In this document: one piece after another, positions 1 through 5,129 of the stretch
How the letters are laid out: every line of letters starts with the position of its first letter
Position numbering within the stretch: position 1 is the stretch's first letter
NCBI GenBank assembly: GCA_028284565.1
Contig: JANQRM010000082.1
Span: 1-5,964, forward strand
Source of the DNA: Anaerolineae bacterium
GTDB taxonomy: Bacteria; Chloroflexota; Anaerolineae; Aggregatilineales; Phototrophicaceae
DNA: 5,964 nucleotides
Reading direction: 5' to 3'
The notes under the pieces: generated by a model
Database searches by the model: none
What the model was told of the DNA's origin: nothing
Seen by the model: the letters and a program-made list of their open reading frames with translations, nothing else
Made by a program: the position numbers and the translations under genes

Positions 1-1
1 A

Positions 2-1321
2 ACACTCGCTCGTCAAATCGCGGTTGCCATCCAAAATGCCTATGCCTATTCACAAGTAGAATTGGTCAGCCAAGAGATTGCCCAACGCGCCAACGAACTT
101 GCCACAGTTGCGTATGTCAGCTCGACATCTGCGACCACACTGGAGTTAGAAACACTCCTTCAAACTGTGGTTGACCTCACTCGTGACAACTTCGGCTTAT
201 ACCATGTCCATATCTATTTGGTAGATGCTGTCAAACAAAATCTAGTATTGGCGGCTGGTTCAGGCGAAATCGGCGAGCAGATGAAAGACATTGGACATCA
301 AATCTCGATGAATCATCATAGCAGCGTGATCGCGCGCGCCGCTACTAGCCGAGACAATGTGATTGTGAATGATGTTACTGCTACACCGCATTTTATACCC
401 AATCCCCTACTCCCGGAAACCAAAGCCGAACTCGCTATGCCGATGATTGTGGGAGATGAGCTCATTGGTGTGCTGGATATTCAATCCTCTGAAAAAGACA
501 TCTTTATTGACGAAGTGGTACAAATTCAAACCATTCTAGCTGACCAAGTTGCTGTTGCAATCCGAAATGCCCAAGCCTATACACAAGAACGCGAAACTGT
601 TGAAGAGTTGCGCGAACTGGATCGTCTCAAACAACAATTCCTTGCTAATATGAGCCATGAACTGCGGACACCACTCAACTCGATTATTGGGTACTCCGAG
701 GTATTACTGGATGGTATTGACGGCGAATTGCCTGAAGATGCCATCGAAGATGTGGAAGCGATTCATGTTAGTGGTAAACATCTTCTGGACTTGATTAATG
801 AAATTCTCGACCTCGCGAAGATTGATTCCGGTCAGATGAGGCTCGATTTGCAACCCATCGGACTTTCTGACGTGGTGCAAGAGATTGCGAAATCAGCGGA
901 GGTACTCGTCAAAGAAAAAGGAGTTTCGCTTGATGTTCAAGCCGAAGAACCTAATATTCGTGTGGTAGCAGATCGTTTGCGGATGCGTCAGGTCATTTGG
1001 AACTTGGTCAGTAATGCTGTGAAGTTCACGGACGATGGGCAAGTCACGATTCGCTACGGACTAGAAAGTCCTTCACTTGCAAGTATTGAAGTCAAAGACA
1101 CAGGCATTGGCATGTCAGAGTCAGACCTTGCCGTGATTTTTGAACGCTTCCGTCAAGTAGATGGCTCATCGACTCGACGATCTGGCGGGACAGGTTTGGG
1201 ACTCACCATTACTAAAGAGTTGGTCGAGATGCACGGTGGGTCGATTCAAGTGTCTAGCGAATATAATGTTGGCTCGACCTTTACTGTCACCTTCCCGATT
1301 GCCCTACCCGAAGCATCTTAG
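2..1321 (+). CDS. Multi-GAF sensor histidine kinase, 3' part (5' end outside window)
   Basis: Sensor kinase that autophosphorylates a histidine and passes the phosphate to a receiver, most likely the regulator just downstream. The frame is open from nt 2, so the gene starts left of the window; residues are numbered from the codon at nt 2. Residues 1-20 look like the last helix of one GAF domain (AVAIQNAYAYSQ). A complete GAF domain follows (about 30-190) and ends in a near copy of that helix (AVAIRNAQAYTQ). A charged, probably coiled-coil linker (about 195-217) leads to the HisKA H-box MSHELRTPLN, with phospho-acceptor His219. The ATPase domain shows the N-box (N334, N338), G1 box DTGIG (366-370), F-box FERFRQ (380-385) and G2 box GTGLGL (396-401), so it should be active. 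No membrane segment is visible in this part, which suggests a cytosolic sensor, but the missing N-terminus could change that. The GAF ligand cannot be told from sequence. Confidence 0.95.
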   Translation, partial: TLARQIAVAIQNAYAYSQVELVSQEIAQRANELATVAYVSSTSATTLELETLLQTVVDLTRDNFGLYHVHIYLVDAVKQNLVLAAGSGEIGEQMKDIGHQISMNHHSSVIARAATSRDNVIVNDVTATPHFIPNPLLPETKAELAMPMIVGDELIGVLDIQSSEKDIFIDEVVQIQTILADQVAVAIRNAQAYTQERETVEELRELDRLKQQFLANMSHELRTPLNSIIGYSEVLLDGIDGELPEDAIEDVEAIHVSGKHLLDLINEILDLAKIDSGQMRLDLQPIGLSDVVQEIAKSAEVLVKEKGVSLDVQAEEPNIRVVADRLRMRQVIWNLVSNAVKFTDDGQVTIRYGLESPSLASIEVKDTGIGMSESDLAVIFERFRQVDGSSTRRSGGTGLGLTITKELVEMHGGSIQVSSEYNVGSTFTVTFPIALPEAS

Positions 1322-1332
1322 GAGACTCCCTC

Positions 1333-1704
1333 ATGACACACTTAATTGTTCTTGTCGAAGATGACCCCCAAAACGCACGCATGGCGAAGAAACTCCTGAA
1401 TCATGCTGGGTATGATGTTCTTGTAGCGGCGGATGGTGAGTCAGGTTTGAAAATGATTCTGGATAATCAGCCAGATTTAGTGTTGATGGATTTGGGCTTG
1501 CCGGATATAGATGGAGAGACGGTCATTGCGATGCTTCGACAACGCGAAGGCTTCCAAACCTTGCCTGTGATTGCATTTACTGTTTATCCAATTGAGGTGG
1601 CTCAAGCAACTGCAAAAGCCTATGGATGCGTGGATGTGATTATCAAGCCAATCGACACACGTGAATTTGCATCACGTGTTGCCCAATATCTGCCAGCCAA
1701 TTGA
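1333..1704 (+). CDS. Single-domain response regulator (CheY-like receiver)
   Basis: Stand-alone receiver of 123 residues with no output domain, the normal length for a CheY/Spo0F-type protein. Visible phosphorylation-site residues are the acidic pair D10/D11, phospho-acceptor D53 (in LMDLGLPDIDG), switch residue T83 and K105 in the KP motif, so it should accept phosphate. The beta4-alpha4 stretch reads AFTVYPIEVAQA rather than the more common TAxAM type, so its contact face may differ from typical relatives. It starts 11 nt after the histidine kinase stop. Its ribosome site GGAG (1321-1324) begins on the last base of that stop codon, 8 nt before ATG, so the two genes are very likely co-transcribed and perhaps translationally coupled. 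The upstream kinase is the obvious phosphodonor (inference). With no DNA-binding domain, it probably acts by protein contact or as a phosphorelay intermediate. Confidence 0.95.
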   Translation: MTHLIVLVEDDPQNARMAKKLLNHAGYDVLVAADGESGLKMILDNQPDLVLMDLGLPDIDGETVIAMLRQREGFQTLPVIAFTVYPIEVAQATAKAYGCVDVIIKPIDTREFASRVAQYLPAN

Positions 1705-1711
1705 CTAACAA

Positions 1712-2290
1712 CTATGAGGAACTATCAAAAGATGGGGAAAGTGTTTGAGCTTCCTGTTGTGTAAGCAATCGACCATTGAAATGTTCGGCGATATTTCCAA
1801 CCATATCGGGCAGGATGATACCGAGGGAGATGCGGGCAAAATGTCCACCAACTAATTTGCCATCAAAGTAGGTTCTCCATGTCAATAAAGTGTGACCGTC
1901 AATAATCGGTTCGGTGAGAACAAGTCCCAAATGGTTGGGCAAGACCAACTGAAAATTCTTGATTTTGTAACCATATATTACTGGTGGTTCCCAACAAACA
2001 ATCGATTCTTGGATTGTCAGTCGGGCTGGCGTGTGACAGTAGCGCAAAGTGCCGACATCACACCCAGTTTGTGATTGTGTCTGGGAATTATCAATTTCAA
2101 TATGGCGAATCGTTTTTGTAAACTTGTGCAAACTAGCATGATCAGACACAACCGCAAATACATCCTCATTCGATGCCTTTAGATAAGCATATTGTGTGAG
2201 TTGTAAGGGCGCAGTCGTCACGCTATCGACATCAAATCCTCGAATAACACGATTTTTTTTGGAGTTGAAGGCTCGTTGTTGACTGACCAT
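1712..2290 (-). CDS. SRPBCC (START/polyketide cyclase-like) family protein
   Basis: Predicted cytosolic protein of 192 residues. Residues about 33-175 have the look of the SRPBCC fold, a helix-grip beta barrel with a deep hydrophobic cavity. They begin with a strand and helix (YAYLKASNEDVFAVVSD, 34-50, where family members often have a 'vW.ll.d' pattern). Next come IRHIEID (61-67), an 'E-x-I-x-x-W-E-P-P' stretch (95-103) typical of these proteins, and alternating strands ending in HTLLTWRTYFDG (133-144). The cavity usually binds a lipid, polyketide or other hydrophobic ligand; some members are enzymes and some are carriers, and the sequence does not say which applies here. Residues 1-30 are a polar, basic extension with no signal peptide. 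The ATG is supported by GGAG (complement of 2297-2300) 6 nt upstream. The gene is convergent with the response regulator, their stop codons 7 nt apart, and divergent from gpmI. Fold assignment is fairly sure; function is unknown. Confidence 0.8.
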   Translation of the reverse strand: MVSQQRAFNSKKNRVIRGFDVDSVTTAPLQLTQYAYLKASNEDVFAVVSDHASLHKFTKTIRHIEIDNSQTQSQTGCDVGTLRYCHTPARLTIQESIVCWEPPVIYGYKIKNFQLVLPNHLGLVLTEPIIDGHTLLTWRTYFDGKLVGGHFARISLGIILPDMVGNIAEHFNGRLLTQQEAQTLSPSFDSSS

Positions 2291-2412
2291 AGGTAACTCC
2301 AGCTTCTTGGTGCCTATAATGTTCTTATTGATGATGTGATTGTAATGATTGCTAATGACACATCCTTAAGATAACATAATTAATCATTTCAAAGTATTAA
2401 GATTATTAATGA

Positions 2413-2441
2413 TTGCGGTTTTAGATAAGAAGTCATATAGA
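2413..2441 (+). promoter_or_regulatory. Candidate promoter of gpmI
   Basis: TTGCGG (2413-2418) and TATAGA (2436-2441) are 17 nt apart and resemble sigma-70 -35 and -10 boxes; an overlapping TAGAAT (2438-2443) is an alternative -10. Transcription would begin near 2448-2451, leaving a leader of about 70 nt before the ATG at 2522. The -35 match is only three of six, so this is a weak call. Confidence 0.3.
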
Positions 2442-2510
2442 ATTCGGTGAATGCCTTGACGGAATCGCCTAAGGTGTTACAACTATTGGATGCTTATTTT
2501 CTACTTGAAG

Positions 2511-2515
2511 AAGGA
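2511..2515 (+). promoter_or_regulatory. Ribosome binding site fixing the gpmI start
   Basis: AAGGA lies 6 nt before the ATG at 2522, within the purine-rich run GAAGAAGGA. The earlier in-frame GTG at 2447 has no comparable site and would sit at or before the likely transcription start. This site is the main reason for choosing 2522. Confidence 0.8.
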
Positions 2516-2521
2516 AACCGA

Positions 2522-4060
2522 ATGGCAGGAAACACACCTGTGATGTTGATTATCTTGGATGGTTGGGGTATCCGTGAAAAAACCTATGCGAATGCAGTTG
2601 TACAAGGCAACACCCCCAATTACGATCGTTGGATGCGCGAAGTTGAGCGTTGTATTGTCGATACCTCTGGCGAAGCAGTCGGCTTAACCCCGGACCAAAT
2701 GGGCAATTCAGAAGTGGGGCATCTCAATCTGGGGGCAGGGCGTGTGGTCTATCAAGACATTATGCGGATTCAACAAGCCGTAGCCAGCCAGTCGTTGGCA
2801 AGTGAACCCATCATGCGCGATGCCTTAGATAAAGTAAAAGAAAACAACAACTTGCACCTCATTGGCTTATTAGGCGACGGCGGAGTCCACAGCCACGATG
2901 ACCACCTCTATGCCCTCCTCGATATTTTCAAAGAACAAGGCATTAACCCCATTCTGCATGTCATCACCGACGGACGCGACACCCCAACCACCAGTGGTAT
3001 CGAATTCTTAGAACAACTCACCAATTGGATAGATAATAATGGCATTGGACGCATTGCCACCGTCAGCGGACGCTACTATGCTATGGATAGAGACAAGCGT
3101 TGGGAGCGCACTACCAAAGCCTTTGATGCCATGGTTAAGCGTGAAGGCAACCATGCTGATACCGCCCAACAAGCGATTCAACAATCCTATGATGAAGATG
3201 TCACTGACGAATTCATCATTCCAACGGTTATCGGAAATGACGACTCCCTTTCTATAAAGGAAGGTGATGTTGTCCTCTGCTACAACTTTCGTGCAGATCG
3301 TATGCGTCAACTATCCTATGCGCTCACACATAAAAATCATGACGGACTCGAAGCCCTTGACTTCGTTGAGGATTTAACTGTCATCACCATGACTGAATAC
3401 GCAGACGATTTGGATACACAAGTTCTCTTTCCGATTCAGATACTTGATAATGTACTGGCAGAAGTCATTAGCAAAACAGGGTTAACGCAATATCACTCAG
3501 CTGAAACAGAAAAGTATCCCCATGTGACCTACTTTTTTAATGGACGCAACGAAGAACCCTATGCAGGCGAAGAACGCGAGATTGTCCCCTCCCCAAAAGT
3601 TGCCACCTACGACCTGCAACCAGAGATGAGTGCTTATGAATTGACCGAAAAAACCTTAGCGCGTCTGCAATCACATCAAGATGATTTTATCCTTATTAAC
3701 TTTGCCAATCCCGATATGGTCGGACACACGGGTTCATTGCAAGCCGCCATTAAAGCCGTAGAAGTTGTCGATGAATGTGCAGGCAAGTTGGTACAAGCCG
3801 TCAATGACAAAGGAGGCGTGGCAATAGTCACCGCCGATCATGGCAATTGTGAACGCATGGAAGACGAAAACACAGGCGAACCCCATACCTATCATACAGT
3901 GGGACCCGTCTCTCTCTTTGTGCTTGGAAAGGATTATTACGACCTCTGGACTCGTGGCAAGCTTGCTGATGTCGCACCCACTGTCCTTCATTTGATGGGA
4001 CTCGACCAACCCGACGAAATGACGGGACGTAGTTTGATTCAGCAGATCACTGAAAGATGA
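2522..4060 (+). CDS. gpmI: 2,3-bisphosphoglycerate-independent phosphoglycerate mutase
   Basis: Cytosolic glycolytic enzyme that interconverts 3- and 2-phosphoglycerate through a phosphoserine intermediate, using two metal ions (usually manganese). From the ATG at 2522 it is 512 residues, the normal family length, and begins at once with the first strand and metal ligand (MLIILDGWG, D13). The nucleophile is S63 in MGNSEVGH. The transferase domain (roughly 78-310) shows GGVHSH (H123), GRD (R152, D153), GRYYAMDRDKRW (R184, R190) and NFRADR (R257, R260). K331 in EKYPHV and the returning phosphatase domain follow, with NPDMVGH (D398, H402), TADHGN (D439, H440) and H458. All residues known to be essential in the Geobacillus enzyme have a counterpart. 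An in-frame GTG at 2447 would add 25 residues unlike the family and is not preferred. The gene stands alone: divergent from the SRPBCC gene and convergent with the hydrolase, whose stop is 21 nt away. Confidence 0.97.
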   Translation: MAGNTPVMLIILDGWGIREKTYANAVVQGNTPNYDRWMREVERCIVDTSGEAVGLTPDQMGNSEVGHLNLGAGRVVYQDIMRIQQAVASQSLASEPIMRDALDKVKENNNLHLIGLLGDGGVHSHDDHLYALLDIFKEQGINPILHVITDGRDTPTTSGIEFLEQLTNWIDNNGIGRIATVSGRYYAMDRDKRWERTTKAFDAMVKREGNHADTAQQAIQQSYDEDVTDEFIIPTVIGNDDSLSIKEGDVVLCYNFRADRMRQLSYALTHKNHDGLEALDFVEDLTVITMTEYADDLDTQVLFPIQILDNVLAEVISKTGLTQYHSAETEKYPHVTYFFNGRNEEPYAGEEREIVPSPKVATYDLQPEMSAYELTEKTLARLQSHQDDFILINFANPDMVGHTGSLQAAIKAVEVVDECAGKLVQAVNDKGGVAIVTADHGNCERMEDENTGEPHTYHTVGPVSLFVLGKDYYDLWTRGKLADVAPTVLHLMGLDQPDEMTGRSLIQQITER

Positions 4061-4081
4061 TGCCTTTTGAGCAATCAATTC

Positions 4082-4903
4082 CTAAGTGAAGACAAAGCGT
4101 AACCCGCGTGTATACGAACTAGTAACGACGGACGCATGGGTTTCTTCATCAAATATATGTGACGCAAAAAGTAGATTCGGATAATTTCGGTCAGTAATTG
4201 TCTGGGTTAAGGTTCTGACATTCGTGACAAATTGAAACGATGGTCGAATCAATGGATCATCAATCTCTTCTCTTGCACCAACAGACAAGAAGACTTTTGC
4301 ATTCAAATCTCGATGCTGATTGGCATAGGTCTGGTCATAAGTTAAAACAACTTGATTGTCGTGGTGGATGGATGGACTGCTGATAACATAACGTTTAAAG
4401 CTATCGGGCTGTTGAAACAAAGTATAAAGACCAAATAAGCCACCATGAGAATTCCCCATATAGGTGCCATCTTCTGGTTTTGTTCGATAGTGGTTATGGA
4501 TAAAAGGTTTCAGCTCTTCTCGAATAAACCTCAAAAATAAGTTCGCTTGTCCCACAGCTTGATAGGGTTCGCGACGATTTTGTTTGATATAACTTGGATC
4601 ATTCGTCGGTAGAAAATCACGTTCACGCACCCGTGCGAGGTCCAGGTATGCGTCGGTGTCATAACCAATCCCAACAATGATAACTTGTGGCATTGCCCAT
4701 TCAGCTTGCAATGCACGGACAATAAAGCGAACCAACATGGTCAATTCATTACCATCAGTCACATATAGTACTGGATAGGTCTTGTTACTTTGATGATATT
4801 TGTCTGGTAGAACAATGAACAAACGATAAGTATCACTCACGATGGAGGAATTAAAGAGTCGTGTTTCAGTTCCATCGACACAGATTAAAGGACTATCGGA
4901 CAT
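4082..4903 (-). CDS. Putative esterase, alpha/beta hydrolase fold (esterase D / IroE-Fes-like)
   Basis: Predicted serine hydrolase of 273 residues, the usual size for the 'predicted hydrolase of the alpha/beta superfamily' group (COG2819 type) that includes siderophore esterases. It opens with a strand pattern common in the family (YRLFIVLPDKY, then YPVLYVTDGNE, 43-53). The nucleophile elbow is GNSHGG (150-155), with S152 as nucleophile. The acid is probably within AREEIDD (210-216), and the histidine is H256 in EETHASV, so the triad appears complete. No signal peptide or membrane helix is seen, so it should be cytosolic, unlike secreted carbohydrate esterases of the same fold. The substrate is unknown; no iron-uptake genes are nearby to argue for a siderophore role. 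No good ribosome site precedes the ATG (complement of 4901-4903), so translation may be from a very short leader. It is convergent with gpmI and divergent from the Ser/Thr kinase gene. Confidence 0.85.
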   Translation of the reverse strand: MSDSPLICVDGTETRLFNSSIVSDTYRLFIVLPDKYHQSNKTYPVLYVTDGNELTMLVRFIVRALQAEWAMPQVIIVGIGYDTDAYLDLARVRERDFLPTNDPSYIKQNRREPYQAVGQANLFLRFIREELKPFIHNHYRTKPEDGTYMGNSHGGLFGLYTLFQQPDSFKRYVISSPSIHHDNQVVLTYDQTYANQHRDLNAKVFLSVGAREEIDDPLIRPSFQFVTNVRTLTQTITDRNYPNLLFASHIFDEETHASVVTSSYTRGLRFVFT

Positions 4904-4919
4904 TATAGTTTGGTGATGA

Positions 4920-4925
4920 GTTATA
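4920..4925 (-). promoter_or_regulatory. Possible -10 box of the hydrolase gene
   Basis: Read on the minus strand this is TATAAC, five of six matches to the -10 consensus. It would start transcription only about 10 nt before the hydrolase ATG. This fits the absence of a ribosome site there, but no -35 box is visible at 17 nt, so the call is weak. Confidence 0.22.
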
Positions 4926-4987
4926 CAATTTGTTGACTGGAAGAATAGAATAAAAACAGATACGTTTTGTTAAAGTGATTGCCATAG

Positions 4988-5027
4988 ATTTAACATAATT
5001 TAACACAATTTAGCGCTGGATAACATA
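4988..5027. repeat. Four 10-bp-phased degenerate repeats upstream of the kinase gene
   Basis: Consecutive 10-bp units read ATTTAACATA, ATTTAACACA, ATTTAGCGCT and GGATAACATA. Units 1 and 2 differ at one position; units 1 and 4 share TAACATA; unit 3 is the most diverged. A 10-bp period places each unit on about the same face of the helix, as in direct-repeat sites of some dimeric or multimeric activators. The block lies about 100 nt before the kinase start codon and about 85 nt from the hydrolase start, so it could serve either gene. Binding function is inference. Confidence 0.5.
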
Positions 5028-5116
5028 ACCTTAAGCCAATGAGACAAGTTTGCTCTTTAGAATGGTTTATAAACGCTTAGTTCTTATCATACTTAGATCG
5101 ACAGATGTCAATCATT

Positions 5117-5122
5117 AGGAGG
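5117..5122 (+). promoter_or_regulatory. Strong ribosome binding site for the Ser/Thr kinase
   Basis: A perfect AGGAGG lies 7 nt before the GTG at 5130. It is the best Shine-Dalgarno match in the window and fixes the GTG as the start of the kinase gene. Confidence 0.88.
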
Positions 5123-5129
5123 CAATATC

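Larger units (their letters stand above)
2291..2521. promoter_or_regulatory. Divergent intergenic region, SRPBCC gene / gpmI
   Basis: AT-rich spacer of about 230 nt between two genes read outward. It must hold both promoters. Its right part (2447-2521) is formally open in the gpmI frame from a GTG, but is read here as 5' leader. The word TAATGATTGC occurs twice (2343-2352 and 2407-2416), the inverted heptamer AATCATT once between them (2382-2388), and TTAAGAT twice 31 nt apart (2366-2372, 2397-2403). These may be operator half-sites, though AT-rich DNA makes short repeats cheap. A perfect TATAAT on the + strand (2315-2320) has no -35 partner at proper distance. No riboswitch or RNA gene is recognisable. 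Confidence 0.55.
4904..5129. promoter_or_regulatory. Divergent intergenic region, hydrolase / Ser-Thr kinase
   Basis: AT-rich spacer of about 225 nt that must carry two outward promoters. For the kinase, possible -10 boxes are TATAAA (5068-5073) and TATCAT (5085-5090), but neither has a convincing -35. Upstream of these lies the phased repeat block at 4988-5027 and the word CCTTAAG (5029-5035). No coding potential, tRNA or clear stem-loop is seen. Confidence 0.5.

Noticed and set aside
62..64. TTG as start of the histidine kinase
   Set aside because: The frame is open upstream and encodes a recognisable GAF C-terminal helix, and no ribosome site precedes the TTG.
1892..2074. Plus-strand open frame of 60 codons inside the SRPBCC gene
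   Set aside because: No ribosome site or domain; the opposite strand carries a coherent SRPBCC protein.
2315..2320. Perfect TATAAT as gpmI promoter
   Set aside because: No -35 box at 16-19 nt; the nearest TTGAC-like word (2279-2284) is 30 nt away. It also lies about 200 nt from the gpmI start.
2447..2449. GTG as start of gpmI
   Set aside because: It lacks a ribosome site, lies at the likely transcription start and adds residues foreign to the family.
3008..3310. Open frame of 100 codons on the minus strand inside gpmI, and others like it at 3039-3257 (+) and 3734-4078 (-)
   Set aside because: They overlap an intact gene with full family conservation, have no recognisable domain and no context of their own.
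4061..4081. Possible bidirectional terminator between gpmI and the hydrolase
   Set aside because: The 21 nt contain no inverted repeat able to form a stable stem.
4988..5027. CRISPR-like array
   Set aside because: Units are only 10 bp with no spacers, so they are tandem phased repeats rather than CRISPR.
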